From Ustulina deusta (lineage: Eukaryota; Ascomycota; Sordariomycetes; Xylariales; Xylariaceae), in contig JAJNNX010000001.1 of assembly GCA_023159155.1 (NCBI GenBank), positions 496,001 through 560,000 of the forward strand: a stretch of 64,000 nt of DNA, read 5' to 3'. This document shows, piece by piece, positions 23,785-36,330 of the stretch; position 1 is the first letter of the stretch; every line of letters begins with the position of its first letter. The notes below the pieces were generated by a model. That model searched no databases, was not told where the DNA came from, and worked only from the letters and a program-made list of their open reading frames with translations. A program made the position numbers and the translations under genes.

Positions 23785-24980
23785 TTAACCAGTCGCAGGT
23801 AGGTGATAACATACTAGAAGCGCAGTCCACAGTGTCCACAATTTCCAAGATCTTCGATCTCCCTTGAAGGACCTATCAGTATAGAGCCCCCAAATGATGT
23901 AGGCCCCGAGGGGGACTATCAGCAAGTATCCCTCGAACCCAGAGTACCAGAACCAAGGGCAGACGATTGACCATACTGCTATTGGAACTGCAATGGTACC
24001 GCGAGCGACGAAGTCGCCAAGAACAATTGGAGCAGTTCGCCTACCACGGGTTCGATCGCCTTCCTGATCTTTCATATCCTGCGAGTGCATGGTTGTGAAG
24101 ATCACAGAGCTGAGAATGCCCGTCCATATGACTCCCTGCTGGTTGATGCTGGCGTTCCTGCCACCAGCAATTTTGAGAGAGCCAGCATTATATAAGCCGA
24201 ACGCAAATCCGATGATGAGGTTCCGGATGACGAAGTCTTCGGGTGTTCAGTATTAGCGAAACAACGCCCTCTAAGCTCGGTGACTAAGAGTGTTCAAACG
24301 TACCTTCATCACCACCACCCAAATCATTGTACATCCAAGTTAGGGTGAATAATAGCGCCGTCTCTATCCAGGGCCCGAGGAAGTAGTTTATCGTCAGGAC
24401 AACCGGCAGTGAAGCTAAGAGAAGCCGACGGGCTTGAAGCGGTGTCATCCTTCCCGTGGGAAGCGGCCGGTGCGGCTTGTTAATGCGATCCTCCTCTGCG
24501 GACTCGGGCGTGCGTTGATTTGCCAGATCAAAAATCAACAAATTCCCCCAGTTATACAGAACAACCAAGGGCGCTCTCGCGATCACCTTGAGGGGCTCGT
24601 CGCCATTGTTCAGCAACAGGGGCCCGGCCAGGGCTCCAAATATTCCAAAGGCACTGTCCGGCCCGACGAATGTGAAGAAATCACTTTCTGTGAACAGCCA
24701 GAGGTTCCACACAAATTCTCGTAAAGTCGTTAGCAGCGAACGCTGACCCTGATGCTATAAGACGTGTCAAAAAGTGCTGAGAGGATAGGTGCAGAAGTTG
24801 AAGTCAATCGTGACAATCATCAAGCAAATCGAGGAGACTCACGAGCTGCTCCCTCACCCCCAGTCTCGCCGACTTCGAATTGCTTGCCGGAAGCTTTATC
24901 GAGTTGGCTTCGAAACCAACAATGTATGAGCCATAATGTGTGCCCTGCCTGAGCAGTGAAACTGTCGGCACAAGCTCCAT
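23785..24980 (-). CDS. UbiA-superfamily membrane prenyltransferase / terpene cyclase, 3 exons
   Basis: Integral membrane enzyme acting on prenyl diphosphates. Exons: 24980-24843, about 24754-24304 and 24236-23785. Intron 1 (GTGAGT, about 88 bp) has three in-frame acceptors (ending at 24755, 24749 or 24743), so four to six residues are uncertain. Intron 2 is 67 bp (GTACGT to GAAG). Length is about 346 residues. The first metal/diphosphate motif reads N-W-G-N-L-L-I-F-D-L-A-N-Q, followed by D-R-I-N-K-P-H-R-P-L-P-T-G-R, a UbiA signature. The second reads H-S-Q-D-M-K-D-Q-E-G-D-R-T-R-G-R-R-T. About seven to nine hydrophobic spans are seen. The overall pattern is that of fungal UbiA proteins including the UbiA-type sesquiterpene cyclase of the fumagillin pathway (Fma-TC). 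Whether this one cyclises farnesyl diphosphate or prenylates an acceptor cannot be decided from sequence alone. ATG 24980 is the first usable start in the exon 1 frame. Confidence 0.9.
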
Positions 24981-26254
24981 CGTGGATGAATATAATGATG
25001 TTTGGCTATTATCTTTCAAGTAGAAGTTATCCAGAACAGTTTACAAACATGACATTCACCAAGCCGTTTTCCATAGAAGGCTTGACTTAGAATCGGACCA
25101 ACCTACTTTTCTATCAGCGCAGCTTTTGATATGACTCATAAATCTGCCTGAAACGGACTCATGACGACACCTCAGATACTTTTCATGGCCTCCTCCTCCT
25201 CAAACATGATACAAAATAAGCATGGTAAAGGTACTGATTACTATTCCCTGCAGATCAGACAGCTCAGCAAAGACGTGGACCTGCTTACAGATAAGGTAGG
25301 ATAGACTGTAGGTAATCAACTGGCAGGTTCGGACCCAAATATATGAGGGGTATAACGTCAGGGGTTGCATGAAGGGAATAGATAAGATACTCCCTGGCAA
25401 AGTACTGTGCCGAGGTTAGTATAGTGTGTCGCTGATGTAGCATCTTGTAACACTTGGTGCCGTGGCAAGATAGACCTATCATTTAGCCGGGTTTAATTGA
25501 CTAATAACAGTTATCCGGATAGTCGTGGGTGGCGATACTAGCTTTCTTCTTGCCCTTCCTTCGTCAGATAATGGAGTAGCCCTTGGGCCGAGGAATATCA
25601 ACTACCCTACCATTATAAGTATCGGCTTAAACAAGTTCCCAGTCGCCTTCAGATAGTGTGGACTAATGGTGGGCTATGATATACCGTAGGTCAGTCCAAC
25701 TACCGTATACAGGAAGTCTCGACTACGCCACCCTCGAGTGAAGGGCATGCCTCGGCGGTGATAATCAGCCCGCTCTCAATGTTACCACTATTAAGCGGGA
25801 GTCGTTACAAGGATCGGAGAAGCGTGGAAGATCAAAAGTTTCCTCGTCTTCACAGCCTTAGTGTCGGAAACAGAACATTGGTGGTGAATGTAATGGAATC
25901 TAGTAATACAAGGGCTGTGGATTATTGGAGATCTTGTGAACACAGTTTAGTTGATACTTCTTGCCTGTAGCATACGGTGCCGAAAACAGCCAATGTGCCT
26001 TAACAGGAAATAGAGTAATAGGGTTATGAATTTTTGGGTTCTGTTGAAAAGAGATTTTAACCCCTTTATCCAAGTTTCTGCCTGAGCTGGTCATATCCAT
26101 CTTTCTTCGGATTTCAGTTAAAAATGGAGGTTTCACAGCACAGCCGTTCACTAGATTAAAGGAGTAAATTCGAAACTCGCGGAAGAAGTATAAACATTCC
26201 GTTATTATGAACCTCACATATTTGCATGCTGTATATAATATAGATACTGTGAGC
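24981..26254. other. Intergenic region with the UbiA-gene promoter
   Basis: No coding region supported in 1.27 kb between the UbiA-family start (24980) and the P450 stop (26255). GCTTAC is at 25283-25288, 303 bp upstream of the UbiA start. Composition is ordinary to slightly A/T-rich. Small open frames on the minus strand near 25200-25480 and 25900-26217 show no family resemblance. Confidence 0.5.
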
Positions 26255-28193
26255 TCAGAACTTCAGTGGGTTCTCGCGTTCCCGAATCAAAACCTCTGCT
26301 TCGGGGTCGGCGAAGAGAAACTCGTCAATGTTGACGGACTTGGGCCGTTGCTGACCGTCTTTAAATTTGAAATCGTACCGCAACAGTAGTGTCGAGAATA
26401 ATAACTTCAGCTCATTAGACGCAAAGAAGCGGCCAGGGCATGAGAACTTTCCATGTCCGAAGTGTAGGAAATGGTTGCTAGTGGTGGCAAATTGGTGCTT
26501 GTTTGCATCCTCCGGAGTCTTCTGGCGCATTCTCCAGAAGCGCAAGGGGTCAAATTTTGACGGGTTGCTCACGTAATCTGGGTCGTATGTTGTAGCATAT
26601 GAGGCCATGCAAACATGTGTGCCTCGAGGGAGGTATTTTCCATCTTTGAGCCTGATTCCGCCGTCACCTTCTACACTACGGTGAAACCCAACTATGTGCA
26701 TATTGGTTAGCAGGGCCAGATTCAGCTATGATGGTCGCATAGGGGTTAACATGGGCGATTCTTACGAAGACTTGGCGGATTCATTCTCTGAGCTTCTTTG
26801 AGAAAACTGTCTAGCTTCTTGAGTTTATTAAGTGACTGCTTGTCCCACCCGGTAGGGTCGTTCACCACATCTATGATGATCTCTTCCCGGAGTATATCGA
26901 AATATTCAGGGTGTACACAAAGATCAAAAAGGGTATTAGCAGCCTGGCCCGCAGTAGTGTGCACGGCAGCCAGGCTCATAACCAGCTGTCGATGAGCCAG
27001 ATCCCGCGCGGTTGATTGCTTACTCCCGGGTTTTGCGAGATCCATCATGCCCTGTAGTAAATCAACAGGCTTCTTATACGATGGATCTTCAGCTTCTGAC
27101 CTGCGGCGGCGAGAAATCTCTGGACCGAGAATTGTAAGAGAGTCCCGAATAGTCCTCTGAACAGTCCAGTACGTGGGCATAAACAGTACCGCTAGGCCGT
27201 GAAGAATTGGTGGAATGCCTCGGAGGATCATAGTTGTCATGGCCACGTTCGACGTAAAGTCGGTAACCGTCTCTGCCCATCTCTTATCGCGCGAGATTGT
27301 TTTACCCACAAATGCACGATTGGAGACACGGGCAACGAGGGTAGCGAAAAAGGGATGCACTTTGATGGGGGTCCAATCTGTTTCAGACGACCCAGTAAGT
27401 TATTGTGTACACTAGATATGTATGGAAGAGTAAGATCATCCTACCTTTACAGATCGGGGCTTCAATACTAAGTGCGTAATCAAGTTCTTCCTTCATTGGA
27501 TGCATGAGCAAAGCTATTTGCGGAGTGATCCTAGTCTTTAAAGACGCGGTTAGCATTGATAACCAGCTGCATCCATCTGTATTTAGCTCACTTGTATTGC
27601 CTGAGTTGCTATTTCGCTTTCCAGAAGAACGTCAGTCCCGCCATATTTCCCAGAGTTGTTCTGTTCAAGGCGAAGGTGTCAGCAGAGAGCCACAGGCTTA
27701 ACTTGATGTACCATGAAGATGCACCTACTCGGACCAATGTGACAATAGAACTTAAGCGTTCTCCAGGTAAATTTCGTAGTTCGTCGATGTATTTATTCGG
27801 GAGAACAAGAATGTCACGGTCAGTCCGTGAGAGCTTAAACATAACATTCTTCCACTGTTTGTTCAAGTCAAACAAAGTACATCAGTTCGATGACTCTCAT
27901 CAGAATTTCTTTCAGGGTCTTACATGCTTGTAGCCACTATCAACTATATCCCGAGCTCCCTTAGTAAATTGAAAACGAACCCAAGCTCCAGGGACGAGAT
28001 TCGAAGAGTATCCCGCATACGGAGCTGTGATCCCCATAAACGTAGGCGTATAACTCCATATTACCAAGAGAAGAGCAATAACGGCAAGGAAAGCCTTGAT
28101 AGTTGTCCTACTGCTCCAGTTGAAATCCGATCCCACGATATCCACTGACAAGAAATCGAGATGTGAAAAACCAGTGTCAAGTGAAAGCTGCAT
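26255..28193 (-). CDS. Cytochrome P450 monooxygenase, 6 exons
   Basis: ER-anchored, heme-thiolate oxidase. Exons: 28193-27924, 27854-27729, 27660-27592, 27535-27445, 27377-26766 and 26691-26255; introns are 56-74 bp and all junctions keep frame, giving about 534 residues. An N-terminal transmembrane helix (A-F-L-A-V-I-A-L-L-L-V-I-W) is near residues 37-50. The I-helix region reads A-A-V-H-T-T-A-G-Q-A-A-N-T, a variant of A/G-G-x-D/E-T-T common in fungal kaurene-oxidase-like P450s. The K-helix E-x-x-R is E-A-Q-R. The heme motif is F-G-H-G-K-F-S-C-P-G-R with ligand Cys near 474. The ATG at 28193 was chosen because the earlier codon in this frame is not ATG. It probably oxidises the terpene or the assembled product of the neighbouring enzymes. 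Confidence 0.95.
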
Positions 28194-29061
28194 CGTGTAC
28201 TGCGACAAAGTGAGTGGAAAGCAAAATCCGATGTTATAGATGCAGTTGTTGAAGAAATGACGTGGGGTTTAGTATCGGTTCGCCGAATTATCACACCTAT
28301 ACCTAAGGAAGTTAACTACCTTCTGGTACCAACGTACCACCAGGTAAGCTTACTTCCAAGGCGCTTACTGAATACAACTAGAATAATACAATACACACTC
28401 ATATTCCAGACTAGGTGCAACTCCTAGAGACTTAGTCATTACCAAGCCCTTCCAAGAGATTTTAGGGTCACGATAAGTCAACGAATTGGGCAGAGACTTG
28501 AATTTAGTATCTACAATTCAATTCGCAATTGTAAAGACTATCGAATGACTGACTGACCGGCTAGATAGCTACATGTCAGTGTGAAAATAATACAAATACC
28601 TGTCTTGGTAATTATCTAGCCCCTATCTGTGATAGACCATTATGCGCACTGACACACTACGGCGTGATGGACTTTCTACTCGACACGAAAACATTACACC
28701 TCAATGGGCGATCTCCAGCGGTTTCTTTCGCGGATTGGTTTCAGCAGGAGTCGATTTAGGATCTTGGATGATGAAGGAGGTAATATGATATAATATGGCC
28801 TTGGCTGCTGTGAAAGGTTTATTACAACAAGCTATTTGTAATGAATGGTTCTGCAGGGTTTAGGGACCCACCGTACAACTTACCCTTTTATAATATTACA
28901 ATCATAGGCGCACACACAACAAATACGCAGTAAATTTGTCCTGCCCGCTGCCTTAATTGCTAAGACTTAAGAACTGGAGGAAGTAGCAATAAAAGATTGT
29001 TAGGGGTTAAATTTTGTTATTTTAATGCGTTGTTTTTTATTTGCTTTATATTTTTTAGCAG
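28194..29061. other. P450 upstream region and edge of the A/T-rich block
   Basis: No gene seen. The P450 promoter lies here. Composition is normal up to about 28.9 kb and then turns sharply to A and T. Nothing resembling a terminator or RNA gene was recognised between the promoter sites and the retrotransposon. Confidence 0.5.
28344..28368. promoter_or_regulatory. P450 promoter palindrome GTAAGCTTAC plus CGCTTAC
   Basis: A perfect 10 bp palindrome GTAAGCTTAC (28344-28353) is followed 8 bp later by CGCTTAC (28362-28368), giving three GTAAGC-type hexamers in 25 bp. They are 151-175 bp upstream of the P450 start. The same hexamer recurs in the PKS promoter. Confidence 0.45.
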
Positions 29062-29065
29062 TAGG

Positions 29066-29172
29066 TGTGGATCCGTATATGTGATCTTATCTATATAGCT
29101 AGTTTTAGTCCATAGATTAATAGATAAGGATTATTACTTTTATAATTCAAATTTATTATTTAAAATATAACA
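29066..29172 (+). repeat. 5' LTR, 107 bp
   Basis: Starts TGTGGATCCG and ends ATATAACA. It has the same length as the 3' copy and differs from it at eight positions, all of them C/T or A/G transitions. Confidence 0.9.
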
Positions 29173-29175
29173 AAT

Positions 29176-29185
29176 TGGTAAGAGC
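29176..29185 (+). other. Primer-binding site of the LTR element
   Basis: TGGTAAGAGC lies three bases after the 5' LTR. TGG at this place matches the CCA end of a tRNA primer, as usual for LTR retrotransposons. Which tRNA is used cannot be told from ten bases. Confidence 0.55.
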
Positions 29186-32100
29186 ACGTAGCTTTTGATT
29201 TTTTTTTATGCGGTTTTTTCTACTGCAGTTAGACTAGAACGCAAACAATTTTTTTTTTTTAGTTTTTCTAATAAAAGGGAGGTTTTTACGATTATAGTAG
29301 TTGTTTATTAAGTAAGATATTTGTTTAGGCTAAAGAAAGCTAATTAAATATATATTTAATAACTGGGAATTAAAAAAGATTGTTTTTAGAAAAGAAAAGT
29401 TAAAAGATTAGAGTAGTTTTATTAATGCAGTAGTAGATCTACTATTATAAGAAAAAAATCTATTAGTGCTAGCTTTTTTTAGCTTAGTTGTTTACTGATT
29501 TTTTATTACTTATGGTTTTTTTATACCTATAGAGTTAACAAACCTTTTAAGAACAAAAATCTATTAGAAAATAAGAAGCTGCTTTTTATTTAGTTTAGTT
29601 ATTATTGTTTTTTGTTTTGTTAATTATTTAACTAAAATTTAGTATGTTTTTTTAATAAAAGTTAAAACTATTAGTTAGTAATATTAACTAATTATGTATG
29701 GATATTTTTTATATAATTATTATTTAATTGTTTATTAGATTTTTTTGCTTTATAATTTTTAACTTATATATATTATTAATTAATTTTTTTAATTTAATTT
29801 TATTAGATATTCTAGCAAAAAAAAAAACACTAGTTTAAAAAAAGAAATATTAATATATAATTGGAAAGTACTTTTATTTTTATAACTAAATCTAAAAAAA
29901 ATTAGAGTACTTACTAAGTTTTTTTAATCTTTTATTTTATTAAAATAAATCTTTTGTATTAATTTTTAATTAGAGTTTTTAATTTCTAATTAATTTTTTT
30001 ATTTTTTTTAAATTAAAGTATATATTTTAAATTAAAAAATCTTTGTTTAAATAGTTCTTAATTTTAATTTTAATTTTTAAGCTAGATTAGTTTTAAGTAA
30101 AAAGAATAGTAACTTTTAAAGCTTTTATATTCAAAGAGTTATAAAAAGAGGATTTTTAGAAATATATTAATAATATAAATATTTATATTAAAGAATTATT
30201 TTATGGCTTTTCTAGCATTAGTTTTTTTAGCCTTTAATTTAAAGCTATTAATAAAACAAAATAGCTAAATAAAGCCAAAAAACAGTTAATATTTTGTTAT
30301 AGTTTATAAGGAAATGCTAAAAAATAGTATTAGTACTTTTTTGCAAAAAAGAAAAAAGACTATTAAGTTTTATAAGATAGTCTAAAAAAACGCTTTTTTT
30401 TAAAGATTTAGAATTAAAACGTTAGCTTTGGAGCTTAAATTAATAGATTTAACTGGAAAGCTAACAAATCTTTAGCCGATTATATTAGTTAAGCTAATAA
30501 GCTTTTTTTTAAGTTAATAATAATTAATTAAATAAGCTAAAAAAACGTTTTTATAAAAATATATATAAAAAAAATTATTTAAACAAAGAAAAAATCTAAA
30601 AGTAAGTTATAAACCGCTTAGTTAATGTTAAGTTTTTAAGCAATTTTGGAGAGTTTAAAAGAAACTATATTTATTAGAATATAAAAAAAGTTATTATTGC
30701 TTATGCTTTAAAGCCTAAGAAAAAAAAAGAATTTTTTAACTAAATTAAGACTAGGATAGTTTGCCTGCTTAAAAAGCTGTTTAAAGGCAAATTCCTAAAA
30801 GAACTAGGTATTACTATTATTAATATTTTAAAGAAATTCTGGCTAGATTTATAGCTAACCTTTTTAATCTAGCTTTTATTTAACTAATATATATTATAGC
30901 TTTTTTTTAGGAACTTAAATCCTATGTTTTTTTTTTAGTTATAATATTTATAAAAAAACTTAATATATAAATAGAACTTTGTTTTTAAAATAATTAGGAA
31001 AGCAAAACTGCTTAGTTAAAGCTTAAATTTATAGGCTTTTTTATATTAATTTTAGGATGCTTGAAATAATTTGCTTGCTAGTTTTTTTAATAAATATAAA
31101 AGTAAGCTTAACTTTAGAAGGATTAGTAGTAAAGCAAGTTAAAAAAGTTATAAAAGATATAAAAACAGGTAAAAAAGAAATTATAATTCTGGTTATAATA
31201 AAAGACTTTTAATCTGCTAGAACTATAGAATTGAAAAATATTTTTTTTATGATTATATTAAAGAATAAAAACTTTAAAAAAAAAAGAATTAGATTTGTAA
31301 TATTATTTAGTAGGAATAATTATTATTAATTTATTTTTAATATAATTTGCTAAAAGCTAATCTAAATATAAAAAACTTTGCTAGTATATAGTTTGTAAAT
31401 ATAGGGAAGATTATTAGAAAAAATAAAAAGCTTTTAGTAGACCTAGATTATTTAATAAAAAAAAAAAATAGTTTATTAGGGTTAAATAACTTTTGTTATT
31501 TATAAGCTTAATTTTTATTTTTTTTAAAAATAAAAATATAATATATGTTTTTTTATTAGACCTAAAAAAAAAGAAAATAAATAATTAGCTCTTTTTTAAA
31601 AATGTAGCTATATTTAATAAGTTTTTGGAATTAAAAGGTTTACTAGCTAATTTAAGAAAAGCCGAAAGATAAGCTTTTTTTCGGGCTAATTTTTTTTATT
31701 TAAGAAAAGTAGCAAAGCTAGTATTTTTTAATAAATAGTTCTAGGATTAACTAACCTATTAGCTAATTAAAACTAAAAAAGTTATTTAAAAGCAAAATAT
31801 TATTTTAATTTAGGTTTACGAAAATAGTTAAAAAAACCGAATTAATATTAGATATTTTTTTTATACTATTTTTTTTTTTTAGATTATATAGCGCCAGTTT
31901 TTTTATTGTTTTTTTATTATTAAAGCCTAGTTTATTTAAGAAATAGGATTATTTCTAACTACTAAGCTAAAGTGGCTAAAGCTTTTTTAAAAAAAAAAAA
32001 GGTATTATTTTATGCTAGCAAAGCTTTAAACTTTATAAAGCTTAGTTGCTACTACAGTTTATAGAAATAAAGCTTAAATAGATAATAAAAAAACTTATTT

Positions 32101-35100
32101 TGGATATATTAAAGGAACGTTTAATAAAATTATTATTAATTATATTTTAGTTAATAGAGAAGCTTTAGCTAATTTGATAAGCTTTATGTGCGTAGTATAA
32201 TATAATTTATTTTTTTGTATTATTTTTAAGCTATTAAAGCTAAAGATAGCTAATAATAGTACTACCCCGATTGAATATTATATGGTTTTTTTTTTAGTTA
32301 TAAAAAAAATTCTATTTATTATAAAAGTTTATATTATAAAAAATAATTAGACTTATAAAATATTTTTTAGTAAAGCTTAGTTAAGATAAAACTTAGCGAT
32401 TATTAATTATAAAGCTAATTAAATCATTTTGTAGGGCTTAAAAGGAATATTTAATATTTTAATTATATATAATGCTCTAGCTATAGGATTTATATATATT
32501 TAAAAAACTAAAAATAAATTTTATTAATTTTTTTATGTTAATAATTATTTGTTTACTAAATCCAAAGGAGATTTTAAAGGATTTTTTAGTTTTAAAAAAA
32601 ATTAAAATATTAATAATATTTTAGATTAAGGTTTAACTAATAAAGATCTAGTCAAAGAAATGTTAAATATTGCTAAATTAATATTAGTTTTAACTACTTT
32701 TTTAAAAAACTAAGTAAAAGCTTGATTTTAGGCCAAGTTTAAAAAGAATACTTATATAGCCTAAAATATTAATCTATTACTATTTAAATTTTAAAAAAAC
32801 TAAAAAAAAAAATATTTTTTATTACTAAGCTAGAGATTATTTTTAAGCTACTAATAAATTTAAATATGCTAGCTAAAAAAATTTTATCTATTAATGTTAG
32901 TAATACTGTTTTAGTATTTATAATAAAAAATCTATTTTTTATTAATTTATAAATTATAAATAGATTGCTAATAAAAAAACCTGCTATAACTAAAGTTTAG
33001 GGCAAATATTTATTATAGGCTTTGTTGCTTACTACTCCTAATAAAGCATTTTTTAGGTATATAGGATTATTTCTATTAATTATTTTTAATTATATTAATA
33101 GATATATAAAGATTTTAAAAAAGTTAATTTGTGCTTTATTTATATTTTATAAAGCTTTTTTTTTATTTATTAGAAAAGTAATCTTTATTTTTAATACTAA
33201 TTATAATAGAGTACTATATTAATATAAATTATTAAGTTAAAACAATAATAAAACTTATTTTGTTAAGTTTTGCTATATTATTAAAAATAAAGCAAATTAA
33301 TTATTTTTATTGTTTAATATATATAATAACTAAAAATAAACAGTATTAGTTTTAAATAATTATTTAAATATAGATTTAGCTTTAGTAGCTATAAAATAAA
33401 ATAAATCTTTTTGTAATAATATTAAAAAATTTCTAAAAAATAAATTTAATATAAATTTAATAGTTAATATAGAACTAGTTAATTTAAAAAAAAAATAAGG
33501 ATTAATTATTTTTGTTTTTTATAATTTTGTATTTTCTTTATTGTTTAAATATGCTTTTTTAAGCTAAAAAGTATAAAAAAAGCTCTAAATATAACATAAA
33601 TTTAAATAGCGTTTTTTGTTTAAAAGTTTTTAAACTATAGTTAATCTATAGTTTGCTTAATTTTTATTTATTATTAAGAACGGAGCTAGAACTTTAAAAC
33701 AGCAAATATTAGCTTAAAAACTATGCTATATTTAAAAAAACTATTTTGTTATAAGTTTTAAAAATATAAAAAAAACTAACTTAGTTAAGCATACTATTAT
33801 AACTAATCTTATAGTTGCTTTTTTTTGGTTTTATTAACTTAAATATATTATAAAAAAAAAACAGTTTGTTGCTAGAATTTTTTTTTAACTAGAATTTATT
33901 AGCTTTATTTATTTAAAAATATTTGTTTAAAAAGTATAAACTTGTTATTTATTTAAAAATAAGCTAGAGGAAAAATAATTTGTATGTTGTTATATTTTAA
34001 TAAATCGAGCTATAATTAAACTTTAGTAGCTAGTATATTAATAAAATAGAGTTTTTTATACTTTAATTTAGGGAGATTATAATATTTTTTTTAAAGAGAT
34101 ACTGCTTATAGGTTTTAGGCTATACTAACAAAATATAAAGATTAATTAAAAACTAGATTTATTGTTTTTAATAGTTAATATATAAGTTAAAGAATGTTTT
34201 AAGGCATAATAGGCTTTTTTTATATTTATTATGCCTTAGAAAATATTAGCTTTAGAGAATGGCTACTTATAGAGAATTTCTTAGGCTTTTTATTCTTTTT
34301 TTTTTTAGAACATTACTTAAAATAGGGAGTATTTTTTAATATTTTTATTAATAACTATAATGTGTCTGGCTATATGTTTAATAATTTTTTTGATTTTTTA
34401 TATATTTAGTATTTCCTACGAATTGTATTTATTTTAATTGGCTTTTTTTTAAAAAAGATAATCCTGTTTATAGATAGTATTAATATGTTAGGTTTTAAAT
34501 TATTTTAGGAACAAGTGTGTTTATTTTTAAAGCATTAAGATCGATTTAAAAAATAAGCATTAAATAAAAATTATTTAACTAATATATTAGAGCTAGAAAA
34601 CTTTTTATATTTAGTTTTATATTTTAAGATATATTTTTTAGGAAAAGCGGACTTAATTAATGTATTAAAAAGTGTTTACTAGAAATTAGTTCTAGGGGTA
34701 ACTTTAAAAAAGAAACTTTCTATTTAGAAAAAGATAATAAAGAAGTTTTTTAAGTAGGGAAAAAAGCAATAAAAAGCTTTCTATACAATATGCAAAAAGA
34801 TCTAGAACTATACTATTAAAAATTTAGATCTTTTTATTTAGTATTATTTAGCTATTGATGCCTTGTTAATAGGGCTAAGTAGAGTATTGTTCTAAATAGC
34901 TAGTTAATTTACTAGAACTAAGATTATTAATAAAAATATGATTTTTATAAGAATTTTTATATTTATGTTATTTAGATTTTCTAATTTAAAAATAAGATAT
35001 AATACTAGAAAAAAAAAGACTTTAAAGGTGGTCCGCTATTTAATAGAATGTTACTAGCTAGTTATTAAATTTTAGTTTTTAATTATGTTGTATATAGATT

Positions 35101-35850
35101 ATTATAACTTAATAAATATTTTAAGAATTGAATTAGAAGCCCAAAAGAAAATTGCTACATAGATTGAGCAGCTGGGAGAATATTAGTTTGTTGTTTATTA
35201 TTGTTTGAATATTTTTAAGATTATTAGAATTATAAATAGACTATTTTGGATTAACAGACTAATTTGTATATTTATTAAGCGATTTGATTCTAAAAAATTG
35301 CTTTTTTTTATGGTTAACTTTGCTAATATTTAGCTTTTTTTTTTATATTTAAAAAAAAAAAAAGAGCAGTCTGAATGTTTTTTTATTTATTTTTATTAAT
35401 CTAATTAATAAAAACTTAGAAAGCCTTTCTAAAGATTATTTAGTTTGTTTATAATATAAAAATATTATAAAAGTTATAATTTTAGGTTATAAAGCATAAA
35501 AAGATTTTTTTTTAAATAAATGCTGTTATATAGTTTAAAACTTGTTTTATTACTGGATTATTAATAGATATTTTTGCTAGAAAAAACAAAATAGCTATTT
35601 TTCTGAATGCTTATTACTTTATAAAATTAATACTGCTTTAGAATAGGTTTATAACTATTATAAATATTTTGGTATTTTAATAACTTTCTATAACTTATAG
35701 GTTTATTTTTGGTAGCTTTTTTGATCTTTAAACGTAAGCAAATATTATAAATAATATTATATTTGTGCTAAGGTTAGACCTAAACTATTTTTAATTATTA
35801 AATAAAAAGTAGTTATTATAAAACTATAAAATATAATAAGTATAAATTAT

Positions 35851-36330
35851 ATAGGACCGATATATTTAAAAGCTTTTAATAAAATATTTTATATTTTGAT
35901 TATAGTTGATTATTTTAGTTAATTTATTTTTGTTTTTATAACTAAAAAAGTAGGATGGTTCTTTGTTATTTAAGCTTAGGAAATCTTAATTCTGGTGTTT
36001 AGTTATTTTTAATAGTTGTTTATAAATAATATATTTTAAAAAAAAAGGGACCAAAGTCAAACATGGTCTTTTTAATTCCCTATAGACCTATAGCTTAGTA
36101 GAGAAAAATGTTTAATTTGTTTTTATATAACTAAAAAAATAAGCATTAAAAACTAGATATATTAATTTAAAAAAATGGCTAGTATATATGAAAAAAGCTA
36201 TTAGAGTTATTAATTTATAAAAAATAACTAGTATTAATTTATTATTAGTTTAGATTTTATTTGGATAGAATATATATCTGATTGCTTTAGTGCTAAGGGA
36301 AGCTAATGTAGAGATTGTTATAGATAAAGC
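35851..36330 (+). pseudogene. Wrecked Ty3-type retroviral-like integrase core
   Basis: Conserved segments survive in different frames because of indels and stops. From 35851 the frame reads I-G-P-I, then at 35905 V-D-Y-F-S, the first catalytic Asp region. Near 36020 an I-N-N stands where T-D-N is expected. From 36078 comes P-Y-R-P-x-A, two stops, then R-K-M-F-N, the place of the P-Y-H-P-Q-x-x-G-x-x-E-R-x-N motif. Near 36245-36280 a sequence reads like the downstream Q-I-L-F-G-Q-N segment with stops. Losses of the G-to-A and C-to-T kind explain most of the stops. The assignment rests on the order and spacing of these segments. Confidence 0.7.

Noticed and set aside
12161..28193. Naming the locus as the fumagillin cluster
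   Set aside because: The fumagillin genes for methionine aminopeptidase, the methyltransferase and the Fma-type transferase are not in the window, and the PKS differs. Only the logic is similar.
33022..33222. 66-residue open frame inside the LTR element
   Set aside because: Low-complexity Ile/Phe/Lys sequence as produced by A/T-rich DNA; no motif.
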